Counted from the first letter of the stretch, positions 1 through 10,124 are shown. The stretch: 64,000 bases of DNA from Thiothrix sp. (GCA_008015155.1 SSFA01000008.1:310001-374000), one strand, 5' to 3'. Notes: generated by a model not told the origin, from the sequence alone. Made by a program: numbers and translations.

Positions 1-40
1 CACCGCAAAGAGCTTAGAAAGCAAACTATTGAGTGTGAAG

Positions 41-1711
41 CTACCTAGCTCTTAAAGCCTGATAACTCGTACCTAATGTAATACTATCAATAGTGCCACA
101 CCCCTCTACCTCGATCATAGAATCCTCAGTGCGCCGACAATCGGTAAGCCTGAAAGGTTCACAATCAAGACGCTGCTCTTCATCAATCAGTGTAGGTGTG
201 CGGCAATCGGTATCATAATAGCGAAACACTACATGGGAGCCGGGACGTAGATGAACCTCCGCAGCCGTATAAGTCGCACTGGAATTAACATCTTCAATCG
301 ACGGTCGATAAAAGAACGGACAGCATGGCTGTTCAAGACTCTCAGCCTCTTTGTGGTTACCAACTGCCATTTCCTCCCAGTCCCAACGATAAACCACACC
401 TTCTTTTGCCCAATATACCGCATCGCTGGCGCGCATAGTGGTCGCACCGATAATAAGACCACCCAAGTTAAGACCAACCAGATCAGAGTTTTCATTGTTT
501 GCATACACACCATCTCCAAACTCAAACAGAAAAGCATCTACTTCTGTGGACATCACATAAGCATCATCATGTACAACACCTGTGAGTGTTTCTGGCTTTA
601 ACCGTCGCCACTGATCTCTATTAAACCAAGGGGATGTAATGGCTTGAGCCTCACTACCATGTAATAAAACTAAGCCAGCATCTGAGGCATAGACCACCCC
701 TTGATAGCCTACTGAAACACTTTGAATAGAAACTAAAGGCAGATATTTATTAATTAAATTCCGTTGAAGTTGTACACCTGAATCTTGTAATTGAACGCGA
801 TAGTGGATAGGAAAATAATCGGTCAGCACATAAACATCATCTTTATGCACCTCTAAGCGCAGAGGCTTACCCCAGACACTACGAATCTTTCTACGTCGAC
901 TCTTACCCCAGCTCATAGGATCACCGGGATAGGTGTACCAAAGCTCATCATTCGCTAATCCCACCATGACCCCTGATTCTGTCATCCGCAGAGAATGCAA
1001 ATTATTAGGTGGACAACCCGATTCATGTAGCATGGGGTCGGCAGGTTCGCACTGATCAAACTTCAATTTGTTGGTAAATTCTGTTGCTGTGGTTTCTCCT
1101 ACAAAGAGCCACGCATCATTAATAGGCGTTTCAACCTCACCAAATTTCAAACCCGACTCAGCACGGTAAATCCTAAATCCATAAAAACAATCACCCTCAG
1201 CCGTCAACCCTGATAGCTTGACTTCACTATCACTGCAAACTGACAGGAGTTGTGTGGGTGGAGACAAGGCGCTTTCAAAAACGCGATTACCAACCTTTTT
1301 AAGACGGGTATAGGAATAGGCCACATAACGCGCTTTGTCATTGTCACAGATTGTAAACGCTGCTTTTGGTGCTGTTTTTGGACAGGGTACGCACCAAGTA
1401 CAGGACTTGCCTTGGCAGAGTTCAGCAAATGTTGCTATCTGTGGAGCACCATCACCGGTGATGTAAACGAGATTACAATCAATAACTATATCCACCTTCG
1501 TGGGCCATGTTAGGCAAGGGCAATCAGGAATAGGGGTAATCGACTGAATAGGCTGACCTACCTCGCAATGAATAGTCGGGCATGGGAAGTTACGAATGGT
1601 ACCATCCCATAACTTGGCATCAGTCACTGCTTCAGCATAGGTTGCTTCTTTTAAGCGAGAGTGTAGCCTAGGCGCTAAGCCTTTGAAGTTTCTTAGGTCT
1701 AATCTTGGCAT
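41..1711 (-). CDS. Phage virion protein, Cys-rich (large, beta-propeller-like composition)
   Basis: Long ORF in virion operon; likely start MPRLDLRNF; about 21 Cys. Confidence 0.7.
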   Translation of the reverse strand: MPRLDLRNFKGLAPRLHSRLKEATYAEAVTDAKLWDGTIRNFPCPTIHCEVGQPIQSITPIPDCPCLTWPTKVDIVIDCNLVYITGDGAPQIATFAELCQGKSCTWCVPCPKTAPKAAFTICDNDKARYVAYSYTRLKKVGNRVFESALSPPTQLLSVCSDSEVKLSGLTAEGDCFYGFRIYRAESGLKFGEVETPINDAWLFVGETTATEFTNKLKFDQCEPADPMLHESGCPPNNLHSLRMTESGVMVGLANDELWYTYPGDPMSWGKSRRRKIRSVWGKPLRLEVHKDDVYVLTDYFPIHYRVQLQDSGVQLQRNLINKYLPLVSIQSVSVGYQGVVYASDAGLVLLHGSEAQAITSPWFNRDQWRRLKPETLTGVVHDDAYVMSTEVDAFLFEFGDGVYANNENSDLVGLNLGGLIIGATTMRASDAVYWAKEGVVYRWDWEEMAVGNHKEAESLEQPCCPFFYRPSIEDVNSSATYTAAEVHLRPGSHVVFRYYDTDCRTPTLIDEEQRLDCEPFRLTDCRRTEDSMIEVEGCGTIDSITLGTSYQALRAR

Positions 1712-2193
1712 GAACAGACCTCGCAGGTCGGTACATCCATGCATTTGTCTACGGTAAGAAACGTGATTCCCTTATTTTCATCAACTGATAATATTTGGTA
1801 GGTTCGATAAGTGACCGATCCGCACACATTACAAGGATTGCAGGTCTTTACTTGGCAATTATCAACCCCGAGATTATTGCAACCTTCAACCCGAGTTGTA
1901 TCAAAACAAAGGTTTTGACCTATAAAGAATTTTGCCCGACACGTTTCTTCGCAGCCAATCGTTAAATAGCCTTCGTAATACCCTCTATCCAAAGAGACGC
2001 TACTAATATCAACCGTCACCGATGGAAAATCATCAGTAATTTCAAAGTTATCTAGCACACAAGATTGAGAGCAGCCTTTGCGCTCTAGGGTAAAAGTAAT
2101 AGCACCCTCGGGCCTAACCGGTGGTCTATTAATATCCAGCGAGTTCTTAATAGAAAACTGAAGTGCCGTGGTTTGTGGTGGCAAGTAGATCAT
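1699..2193 (-). CDS. Cys-rich phage virion-module protein
   Basis: ORF in tight operon; 14 Cys in 164 aa. Confidence 0.7.
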   Translation of the reverse strand: MIYLPPQTTALQFSIKNSLDINRPPVRPEGAITFTLERKGCSQSCVLDNFEITDDFPSVTVDISSVSLDRGYYEGYLTIGCEETCRAKFFIGQNLCFDTTRVEGCNNLGVDNCQVKTCNPCNVCGSVTYRTYQILSVDENKGITFLTVDKCMDVPTCEVCSCQD

Positions 2194-2196
2194 GGC

Positions 2197-2925
2197 CTAA
2201 CTCCAAAAGGCATCAGCCATTTTTTTAGATATTCTTTGTCGCTGAGTTACACCTTGATTAGTTGCAAAAGCGCGACCCTTAGCAGCCCAGTGCGCTGACT
2301 CTTGCTCATACTTAGCAAAATAGGCTTTATCAGCCCAGTCCATGTCTTTCATGCCATAAAGCAATTTTAGTGCGTAACTAATAATAGCTCTGCGCCAACG
2401 CTGGCCCTGAAATTCAACGGGAACCGAACAATTATCGAACACTTTGGTATAGCTATAGGTAGCGCAAAATCCATTGACCGAGCTACCCACTGGCATAAAG
2501 GGAAGCTTTAATTCTTGGTTTTCTAGGTCATGCTTAAAACCAATAACTGAATACTCTATATCCATACTGCCACAGCTATTGCAGTCACTTTGGCGCTCAA
2601 GACAGCGCGTACTCCCACAAGCACTGACTGCTTCACTAGATACAACTAGCTTATGTATATGAATAAGCTCTCGGTCATCGGGAATAAAAAAAGGGATGGT
2701 ATTTACACCACACTCTAAATCAAAACAAAACTTATCCCTTAGCAGCGTAGAGTCTTGAGCAAAATACTGCGCAGCCTTTTTTACATAATGGATGATGACA
2801 TCATCAGGCGCTCGCCGATAATCTTGCTTTGGACTCGATACAAAGGGAATAATATCTGCAAGAAATGAGCTCCACTGCGTCTTGTCAGGTATTTTCGGTG
2901 AGGCTTTGCAGGGGTTAGTCGCCAT
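2197..2925 (-). CDS. Phage virion-module protein (tail/connector type by position)
   Basis: ORF and operon context. Confidence 0.65.
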   Translation of the reverse strand: MATNPCKASPKIPDKTQWSSFLADIIPFVSSPKQDYRRAPDDVIIHYVKKAAQYFAQDSTLLRDKFCFDLECGVNTIPFFIPDDRELIHIHKLVVSSEAVSACGSTRCLERQSDCNSCGSMDIEYSVIGFKHDLENQELKLPFMPVGSSVNGFCATYSYTKVFDNCSVPVEFQGQRWRRAIISYALKLLYGMKDMDWADKAYFAKYEQESAHWAAKGRAFATNQGVTQRQRISKKMADAFWS

Positions 2926-3643
2926 TGATCCTCCGCTTGGTCAACAAGAAATCATCTTCAAGTAGCGAATAATCCACCATAAACTTAGTGGTCATAGTGG
3001 TTAAATAAGCCTGCCAATGCGCTTCAGCTAGCTTTGGCATTGCACCATCTTTATGATCGATGCTATATAACCGAAATAGGGTATTATCGACAATCGCCTG
3101 AAATAGCTCACCGCACACAGTACAAGGTAGCTCAGGACCATCTAGTACCGTATTTGGAACGCAAGAAATAATGGCCTTAATACCAGCACGAGGCGGTGGA
3201 TGCTGAAAGCGAATACAGCAGGGACTGGTTTCAATTTGATCCCACCAGCCTGGGTTATATCCATCTAAGGGGCCTTCCCCATGAAAACAGTCTGGTGTAT
3301 CACAATCTGTGAAATAACAGCCTAAAAAATCTAGGCTGAAATTATCTTGCTCATCATCTTTATCTTCGATGATATTGCAGCTTTGGCCATCTACAGAAAT
3401 CACCCCGACGACTCGACAGCAGTCTTCACAAAAGCACTGTACGCAGGCGCACTCTTTAAGAGTAACTTCTTTATTGATAGCAAATAAATCGGGACGCAAA
3501 GCAAAGATAGAAGAAAGTGCTTCACGTAAAACTTTACGAATTACATCTTCTTTCCATACTTTCCAGTCGCCTTTATTAGACGAAAACTCATCGTTTATCC
3601 GACAACCAGCAATATGCTGCACTAAATCATCATAAGAGCACAT
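2915..3643 (-). CDS. Cys-rich phage virion-module protein (connector type by position)
   Basis: ORF; motif ECACVQCFCEDCC; 17 Cys in 242 aa. Confidence 0.65.
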   Translation of the reverse strand: MCSYDDLVQHIAGCRINDEFSSNKGDWKVWKEDVIRKVLREALSSIFALRPDLFAINKEVTLKECACVQCFCEDCCRVVGVISVDGQSCNIIEDKDDEQDNFSLDFLGCYFTDCDTPDCFHGEGPLDGYNPGWWDQIETSPCCIRFQHPPPRAGIKAIISCVPNTVLDGPELPCTVCGELFQAIVDNTLFRLYSIDHKDGAMPKLAEAHWQAYLTTMTTKFMVDYSLLEDDFLLTKRRINGD

Positions 3644-3645
3644 GA

Positions 3646-4035
3646 TTAACCGGGCTGCTCATTACCAGATGATGCTGGTTCAGTAAGAGGTTTAGCACGT
3701 GTCACCGTCTTTTTTGGTTTTTTGACAGATGCTGCTTTTGCTGCTTTTGATTTACGAGGAAATTTAGTTACCGTAATAGCCTCTTTTACAGGTGCTGGTC
3801 TATCCTCTAGTGTAATACCCTGAGCCTCGCCGTAGATAGCAACCAACTCCTTCCATCGGCTTTCATCAGAAATACGCTCCCAGTCTAATCGCCCATGCTC
3901 TTGGTCATTAACAAATGTTTCAAGTCGACCGCGATTATCTGGATGACTAGTATCAGAGAGCATATCGAGCATTGGCGTTTGACCAGCCCACAGAACATTA
4001 GTCTTTGTATTTATATAGCCGTATGTTTGTTGCAT
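3646..4035 (-). CDS. Phage virion-module protein with basic C-terminal tail
   Basis: ORF; Lys/Ala/Pro-rich C-terminus. Confidence 0.6.
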   Translation of the reverse strand: MQQTYGYINTKTNVLWAGQTPMLDMLSDTSHPDNRGRLETFVNDQEHGRLDWERISDESRWKELVAIYGEAQGITLEDRPAPVKEAITVTKFPRKSKAAKAASVKKPKKTVTRAKPLTEPASSGNEQPG

Positions 4036-4068
4036 GACAGTTTACCTATTACCTATGTTTTATTGAAA

Positions 4069-4092
4069 AGCGCTCTCATTAAAAAGAGCGCT
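4069..4092 (-). terminator. Rho-independent-like hairpin after 4102-4815
   Basis: AGCGCTCTCATTAAAAAGAGCGCT stem-loop followed on minus strand by a T-containing tract. Confidence 0.65.
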
Positions 4093-4101
4093 ATTGTTTA
4101 T

Positions 4102-4815
4102 TTAACAGCTTGCTTTAGTTAAGCATTGCTGATCACACTTCCAGCATGGCATGTTATTGCAGCAATCACCGACATTACCGCAGCCTTCAATGACTCTACG
4201 CATGCAGGTATCTTCTGTGAGTGCATGCACATCAATACCCATGCATGGAACTGGATTACAGTCATTACCCCAGTATTGATTACCTTCATCGTCTACATAG
4301 GGGAGCTTGGTAAACTCTAGCGATACCAGCAGAATAAAGCCGCCCTCAACACCAACAGGTTTAGCTAACCAGTCCTGCTTGGCCCAAACTTTTTCGTAAG
4401 CTTTAATGCCTTCGACTTTTTGAATTTCGGTCACTTCTTTGGTAGCACAATTAACTTTACTGACCTTGATATTGAACTCAACGCAGTTCTTTTCAGCGCA
4501 AGCTACCGACCACGCTATCCCTTTAAAGCCAACACCGGGGCCAACCCAACGAACAATTTCAAATGTTTCATCTTCAGGCGTTGGGCCAATATCCATTAGC
4601 TTTTGCTCTAAAGCACCATCTTCTAGCCCAGTATTAAAATGGATCTTTACCGCAGAGTTTTGCCGAATATCAATAGTATTGATACCCCAGCTTTTTTCCA
4701 TTTCATCACAAGGCGGCATAGCGGTCAGCAGTGCATCCTGTGCTGTCCAGTGCAGATTAACGATGGAACCATTACCATAGCTAGCCGGTTCCTGATCAAA
4801 TAAATAACGCGCCAT
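4102..4815 (-). CDS. Cys-rich head protein
   Basis: Immediately downstream of capsid-like gene; C-terminal Cys cluster GCGNVGDCCNNMPCWKCDQQC. Confidence 0.65.
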   Translation of the reverse strand: MARYLFDQEPASYGNGSIVNLHWTAQDALLTAMPPCDEMEKSWGINTIDIRQNSAVKIHFNTGLEDGALEQKLMDIGPTPEDETFEIVRWVGPGVGFKGIAWSVACAEKNCVEFNIKVSKVNCATKEVTEIQKVEGIKAYEKVWAKQDWLAKPVGVEGGFILLVSLEFTKLPYVDDEGNQYWGNDCNPVPCMGIDVHALTEDTCMRRVIEGCGNVGDCCNNMPCWKCDQQCLTKASC

Positions 4816-4818
4816 GAC

Positions 4819-5796
4819 TTAACCCCCTGTTACCAATGGCTCAACACGCACCCACATAACACCTACTTTGCGCGGGTCAATGAGCTTTAAGCCAAAATGC
4901 CAATAAATGTCGATGTATTTATTTGAATCACCACGACCCCCTTCTTTGTAGTCAATGGCTACGTCATAGCCTGTCCATAGCGCATCATCATAGCCAAATA
5001 AAATTGGGTAGATCATGGCACCACCATCATTAATGACAGGCAGACAGCGTGACTTGATATACTCGACTTGATCAACTTGCCGTGAATCCCCCATCACTGG
5101 CGAGCTGCAAGTGTGGCACTGGCCGTTATAGTAATAAGCAGATAATCGGTCATTAAGAGCAATATTTTCCATATAGCCCTCAGCAACTACTGCATACATA
5201 GGACGACCTGTAGATGAGTAATTTAGCCCCATCTCAGACATGACTCGCTGCATGCCATAGTGCTGCCCCCACACCGTATCAGGGTTAGTGATCAGTGGGT
5301 TAGCCTGTGTCCCTAGATTGATATTACCGCTTCGGTATCCTGCATTAACTCCGCGATTTTTTGCGCTAGCCTCACCTATGATTGTTGCGAAGGCACGACT
5401 ATCAAAAGCCAGCATCGTATCTGCTTGATAGCTATCAATGACTTCCTGCACAAATGAAGGGTCATTCGCTTGGATTTTTTCCCAGTTACACTCTTCCCAA
5501 GCAAGAGATACCCCCATCTTGTCGCCAACCATGAATATCTGTTCACGCGGCATGCGCACAGTAACCGGTTTTAGAATACCGCCATACTCAACTTCTTGAG
5601 CGCGATTATGTGTTTCAAATTCGTGACGAATATTAAAAGCAGTACCGCACTTTCCGAATCCTTTGAATACAGAAATTCGCGGTAATATGCTTTTCTTTTT
5701 AATACCCATAATCTTTTCATTACGGATATATTGAATTGGGTTTAGGCTAGAGCCTACTGGAATAGGGGAAACCCCCGGTGCATATCGAGCGTTCAT
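4819..5796 (-). CDS. Major capsid protein-like
   Basis: 325-aa ORF after scaffold-like gene; position and composition. Confidence 0.65.
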   Translation of the reverse strand: MNARYAPGVSPIPVGSSLNPIQYIRNEKIMGIKKKSILPRISVFKGFGKCGTAFNIRHEFETHNRAQEVEYGGILKPVTVRMPREQIFMVGDKMGVSLAWEECNWEKIQANDPSFVQEVIDSYQADTMLAFDSRAFATIIGEASAKNRGVNAGYRSGNINLGTQANPLITNPDTVWGQHYGMQRVMSEMGLNYSSTGRPMYAVVAEGYMENIALNDRLSAYYYNGQCHTCSSPVMGDSRQVDQVEYIKSRCLPVINDGGAMIYPILFGYDDALWTGYDVAIDYKEGGRGDSNKYIDIYWHFGLKLIDPRKVGVMWVRVEPLVTGG

Positions 5797-5799
5797 TAG

Positions 5800-6405
5800 T
5801 TACCCCCCGTATTTTTTTTCATATTCGGCATCAGTCATGCGCCCCTGCATCACTGCCAATAAATCTCTATCGGCATCGGATGAAGTAGGCAAACTCGACT
5901 GACTGTTAGAAGAAGCACGCGCTTTAGACGTGGTGATCTCTTGATTTTTTGGAATAGTCTCAGCACTTTCAGTAGCTGCATTGGCGTACTGCCGAAGACC
6001 TTCAATATCATTGTTTTGCTCAAACATTTTTCTAGCTTGGCCCCAGGTCAAAGAACCAAAACCAGATGGTTTTTTATCAAACTCCTCATTAGCGACAGCC
6101 CCGGGAATAATAGCCTGCATAAACTGACTGGCTTGCATATCATTTTGCTTAGCTATTCGATTGACTTGCTCAGTTAATCCCGTTAGTTGCTGCCCAAACT
6201 TTGACTGCATTTCTGCCATACTTTGCTTCAGCATAGCTTTTACAGCGGCTTCAGGATCAGTATCAAAATCGTAACGATCAGGCTGCTGATCTTGCTGTAA
6301 TTGAGGAACATGCTTAGCTAACAAATCAGGCAATGACTCTTCAAGCTGTCTACGCTGTGCAGCTAGCAAATCATCGCCCCACTTTTTTAAATCTTCAGGT
6401 GACAC
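5800..6405 (-). CDS. Scaffold-like protein
   Basis: Gln/Glu-rich coiled-coil-like ORF immediately upstream of capsid-like gene. Confidence 0.6.
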   Translation of the reverse strand: MSPEDLKKWGDDLLAAQRRQLEESLPDLLAKHVPQLQQDQQPDRYDFDTDPEAAVKAMLKQSMAEMQSKFGQQLTGLTEQVNRIAKQNDMQASQFMQAIIPGAVANEEFDKKPSGFGSLTWGQARKMFEQNNDIEGLRQYANAATESAETIPKNQEITTSKARASSNSQSSLPTSSDADRDLLAVMQGRMTDAEYEKKYGG

Positions 6406-6622
6406 TAGACTTCTCCATTGTAATTAATTCAGAGGAGAGATTGAGAATAGATGCATAATTAGCCATAGCACTTCGCAATTGAGCATCTGTAAAACTTTCA
6501 TGGCTCATAGCAATGCCATTCAAGACACGCTGCGCTGATAAGCGCTTATGCCTCATGAATTTTACAAACCCATCATCAGCAGATAATCGTTCTCTCAGTG
6601 CTTTAACTTCATCAGTTGTCAT
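6395..6622 (-). CDS. Hypothetical phage protein
   Basis: ORF overlapping neighbours in operon. Confidence 0.5.
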   Translation of the reverse strand: MTTDEVKALRERLSADDGFVKFMRHKRLSAQRVLNGIAMSHESFTDAQLRSAMANYASILNLSSELITMEKSSVT

Positions 6623-6969
6623 GAAATACAGCCTTCTAAGAATTGAATGCCCAGCTCTTGTCTAGTGATCGTTGCCGTTTTTGATGCACCATCAAAACTC
6701 ACTAGCATGTACTTGCCTGGCTCTTGAATTTTGACAGTAGGTGTCTGCTGATTAAGAACTACAGGATTATCTTGCAGCTTATAGGGCATGGTAGTGATAG
6801 TATTTCCACAAGAGCCTGTCACGCGCATAACGTGATAGGCATCCTGCCAATCGCAAAAATCACCGCTTAACAAAACCGGCTTATCACGAATAGAAAACGA
6901 AACCGTTCCTTGCGGGCTTGTCGGCGATGTTAGTGCTATTTCATTTCCAGCTCTGTGCAGTTGTTCCAT
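6619..6969 (-). CDS. Hypothetical phage protein
   Basis: ORF, operon context. Confidence 0.5.
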   Translation of the reverse strand: MEQLHRAGNEIALTSPTSPQGTVSFSIRDKPVLLSGDFCDWQDAYHVMRVTGSCGNTITTMPYKLQDNPVVLNQQTPTVKIQEPGKYMLVSFDGASKTATITRQELGIQFLEGCIS

Positions 6970-7061
6970 ATCAATCTCTCTGTAACAAAGACCATGTTAC
7001 AGAACGACGATAGCAGCCAATTTTTTATGGATTTTATGGAAAGCATGCAGCAAAAAATAAA

Positions 7062-7076
7062 CCCGCTGAAGCGGGC
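7062..7076 (-). terminator. Rho-independent terminator
   Basis: CCCGCTGAAGCGGG hairpin; minus strand continues TTTATTTTTTG. Confidence 0.75.
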
Positions 7077-7107
7077 TTATAAATTAATTAGCTCGATTAC
7101 TTTAAGA

Positions 7108-7656
7108 TTACTTTAAATAGACCCAGCGCCCGCCATCCCAAACAAAAATCGCATAGCGCAACGCAGTTGTCATCGTCAAAGCAGCAGTCATACTCGTATT
7201 CGTCGTATTAACTACTAAATTAAATGATGCATTATGAATTATGCTAAAAAACTTTCCGATACTAGATCCTACTGTCAGTGGCGGCAGAGTGATCGGTGTG
7301 GCATACGACCCGTCATAATCTCGATATCCGTCGTATGTAGCTGGCACAACATTGCTTACTAAATTAGCAGCCAATGCATAATTAGATGGAGTGTTAATAA
7401 ATCGCGGACTGTTATTTAGAATAATGTATTCGCCGACTCCAGTCCCATCGTTTTTATCTGCATCCCATAATAAAAAATCGCCTTTTTTGAAACTTTTACC
7501 AGCATCAGGTCGACCTGTTGGGACGGTAACATCATTATTAATCTGATAGATCACTCTAGCGTTAATAGTTGATGTGGTAGGAAGATCGGTGGATGAATTG
7601 ATTTCAGTTTTACTAAATAAATCTTCTACCGTCGCTATAATATAACCTGCGCTCAT
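7108..7656 (-). CDS. Phage structural/fiber-like protein
   Basis: ORF, Ser/Thr/Asn-rich, operon context. Confidence 0.5.
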   Translation of the reverse strand: MSAGYIIATVEDLFSKTEINSSTDLPTTSTINARVIYQINNDVTVPTGRPDAGKSFKKGDFLLWDADKNDGTGVGEYIILNNSPRFINTPSNYALAANLVSNVVPATYDGYRDYDGSYATPITLPPLTVGSSIGKFFSIIHNASFNLVVNTTNTSMTAALTMTTALRYAIFVWDGGRWVYLK

Positions 7657-7983
7657 TTAATCACCCCACAGATTATAAGTGGCTACGCCCGCAGGATACC
7701 CCGCTGGTCTAAAACGCATTTGAGTCAATGAAATACCATTTGTAGAATCATTGCCCCACGACTGTGAGGAACCCTTATAGATAGTTAAAGGCCACGTAGT
7801 TCCACTATCAAACGACACTTCAACATCGGCTGTTGAAGTTGGTGTAACTAGAATAGATACACTATGCTGAGCGCCAGTCGGCACAGAGTTAATAGTTGTA
7901 TTGCTTTTATAAGAAATACCCGTTGGCGTTTGCTTAATAATCGCTGCTGCTGGATAAGTACGAGCGCCAGTTAATGCAATCAT
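7657..7983 (-). CDS. Small phage structural protein
   Basis: ORF, operon context. Confidence 0.5.
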   Translation of the reverse strand: MIALTGARTYPAAAIIKQTPTGISYKSNTTINSVPTGAQHSVSILVTPTSTADVEVSFDSGTTWPLTIYKGSSQSWGNDSTNGISLTQMRFRPAGYPAGVATYNLWGD

Positions 7984-8292
7984 TTACTTCACCTTGGACT
8001 TAGGTTTATTTTTAATAGCATCAGACTTTGCTTTTTTATCGACCAGCTCTTTAGATAAACGCTCAATTTCAGCCGTTTCAAATTCAATATTTGCTTTACG
8101 CTCGGCAATATCACGCTCAAGCTGATCAGATTCAGCAATAATAGCAATCTCAGCATCAGCAATATCAGTAGCAGAGACACCAATCATCTGCTTTCCTAAA
8201 ACGCCTAAATCAACAGTGACTGTATTAGTTTTAGCATCATGCTTCACTTTTCCCTCGGCTACTAATCGAGCCGCTGTATTTTTATCAATCAT
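7984..8292 (-). CDS. Coiled-coil phage protein
   Basis: ORF; Glu/Lys/Ala-rich. Confidence 0.5.
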   Translation of the reverse strand: MIDKNTAARLVAEGKVKHDAKTNTVTVDLGVLGKQMIGVSATDIADAEIAIIAESDQLERDIAERKANIEFETAEIERLSKELVDKKAKSDAIKNKPKSKVK

Positions 8293-8303
8293 ATAAACCT
8301 CGA

Positions 8304-10073
8304 TTAGTTAGTTAGTGCTGTAGTTGCTGGATTTGACAGATTTAACCACCCTCGATTGACTAATGTCGTTTTATCAGCAATGCCAGCAGTGCTAGGAGCA
8401 GCATTAGTTCCAAACCGTAAATCTAGTCGTCGATTTGATGTATTAGTAGCAACCAATGTCGATAAAATATTATCGACCGCGCTTTGACTTAAGCCAAGTG
8501 CACCAAGATATATTATTGATAAATTAGGCTTTGATGCAAGTCCAGCCCCAGTTACAGCAGAACTAGAAGTATTGTAAAGATTTAATATTGTTAGATTCGG
8601 TTTATTAGCAAGTCCTGCATTAGTAATGCTGCTAAGCGTACTTGCAATACTAAGATTGTAAATTACTGTTTTGTCAAGTAATCCAGCATCGGTAATACTA
8701 CTAGCAGTATTACTTAAGCTTAATGTAGAAAGGAGTGTTTTGCCTTGCAGCCCTGCATCAGTAATAATACTAGCCGTATTATTTAAATATAAATTAACTA
8801 TTGAATTTTTATTAAGCAGCCCTGCATCAGTAATAATACTAGCCGTATTGTCTAAATATAAATTAACTAATGCTGCTTTCCCATATAACCCTACATCAGT
8901 AATAGTACTGCTTGTACTACCTAAATAAATGCTAGTTAAATAGTTTTTTCCAGCTAATCCAATATCAGTAATTAGCGTGCCAACTGTGCTGCTCAGTATA
9001 ATTTCTTGAATATCATTTTTACCGATCAACCCTGTATCAGTAATGATGCTAGATGTAAATGATAAATAAATACGCTTTAGTTTGCTCAGAGCAGAAATAC
9101 TTGAGTCTGTAAACTTAACAGCAGCTTGATTAGCTACATCAATTCGCGTAATCGCAGCGCAACTCGCATAACTAACGACAATTGCCCCCGTATAATTTGC
9201 AGCATACGGATGGACGGCTTGAGTATTACTATTATGCGTAGTAGTAGTTCCATCACCCCAGTTGACAGTATAAGGGCTGCCATCACTTGTTGTGATATTC
9301 TGAATCGTAATAGACCCAGCGTTTACTGCTTCAAACGAAAAGCTAGATGTACCGCTTGGAATCTGTCCTGTCACTGTTGCTGTTGCGCTACCGGACGAAC
9401 AGCTTGTTTGATAAGCAAATGACCATGAGCCACCACAAGCTGAAGCGGTTGGCGTAACATTAAACGTGCCGTTATTATTATTAACAACTGTCGCGTTACT
9501 CGGCGTGCCAACGATTGAGTATGTTTTTGTTTCTCCAGCGCATAGCGTGTCGTTTGCAGCTACGTCAACAACAGTCATTGCGCCAACAGCACTACCCGCC
9601 ACTACATCATCTTTTAAGCAGGGCAGCAATGCCCGCTTAGTGACTTCAACTTCATAGTTTCCACCGACGATCACTAGATCATTAGTGTACTCAGCAAAAT
9701 AATCTAAACTGTATGATTTAGATTCACCCGAATGAACAGTACCACCATTGACCGTGATCGACGTACCAGCAGCACTGGTATTGCGCACTAATACTTTTAT
9801 AAACGGTGCTTTAATCGTATTAGTACCAGACATGACTAGCGTTTGTGCAGTTGAAACCTTGTCAATCTGACTAGGATCTAGCTCTTTATAGTCATTGATC
9901 GCCAAAGTAATATCAGTTCCCTGCACTAGCACGCCACCGTAATCATGGATGATGGTGGCCTTGGTAATTACCTCAGCAGTCCCACAACCCGTCTTGCATA
10001 GACGAACTAGCACTGGATAGCAGCCAATAGCATATAGCCTATCTATTTCTTTGCAGCTCATTGATTTTCCCAC
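8304..10073 (-). CDS. Virion-module protein with PKD-like region and 23-aa leucine-rich repeats
   Basis: Repeats such as ITDAGLLNKNSIVNLYLNNTASI; upstream NWGDGTTTTH PKD-like motif. Confidence 0.7.
   Translation of the reverse strand: MGKSMSCKEIDRLYAIGCYPVLVRLCKTGCGTAEVITKATIIHDYGGVLVQGTDITLAINDYKELDPSQIDKVSTAQTLVMSGTNTIKAPFIKVLVRNTSAAGTSITVNGGTVHSGESKSYSLDYFAEYTNDLVIVGGNYEVEVTKRALLPCLKDDVVAGSAVGAMTVVDVAANDTLCAGETKTYSIVGTPSNATVVNNNNGTFNVTPTASACGGSWSFAYQTSCSSGSATATVTGQIPSGTSSFSFEAVNAGSITIQNITTSDGSPYTVNWGDGTTTTHNSNTQAVHPYAANYTGAIVVSYASCAAITRIDVANQAAVKFTDSSISALSKLKRIYLSFTSSIITDTGLIGKNDIQEIILSSTVGTLITDIGLAGKNYLTSIYLGSTSSTITDVGLYGKAALVNLYLDNTASIITDAGLLNKNSIVNLYLNNTASIITDAGLQGKTLLSTLSLSNTASSITDAGLLDKTVIYNLSIASTLSSITNAGLANKPNLTILNLYNTSSSAVTGAGLASKPNLSIIYLGALGLSQSAVDNILSTLVATNTSNRRLDLRFGTNAAPSTAGIADKTTLVNRGWLNLSNPATTALTN
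8520..9060 (-). repeat. About eight tandem 69-nt units encoding 23-aa LRRs
   Basis: Near-identical units, e.g. around 8750-8880. Confidence 0.8.
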
Positions 10074-10090
10074 ATTAGTGTTATCAAAAA

Positions 10091-10111
10091 AGAGTGCTAA
10101 ACCAGCACTCT
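10091..10111 (-). terminator. Rho-independent terminator
   Basis: AGAGTGCTAAACCAGCACTCT; minus strand followed by TTTTTT. Confidence 0.75.
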
Positions 10112-10124
10112 TTAATTGAAATTA

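Noticed and set aside
8671-8928. Plus-strand 85-aa repetitive ORF
   Set aside because: Antisense shadow of the LRR repeats in the minus-strand gene.
8520-9060. Regular repeats suggesting CRISPR
   Set aside because: Units are contiguous, in-frame and encode 23-aa LRRs; no spacers and no cas genes.
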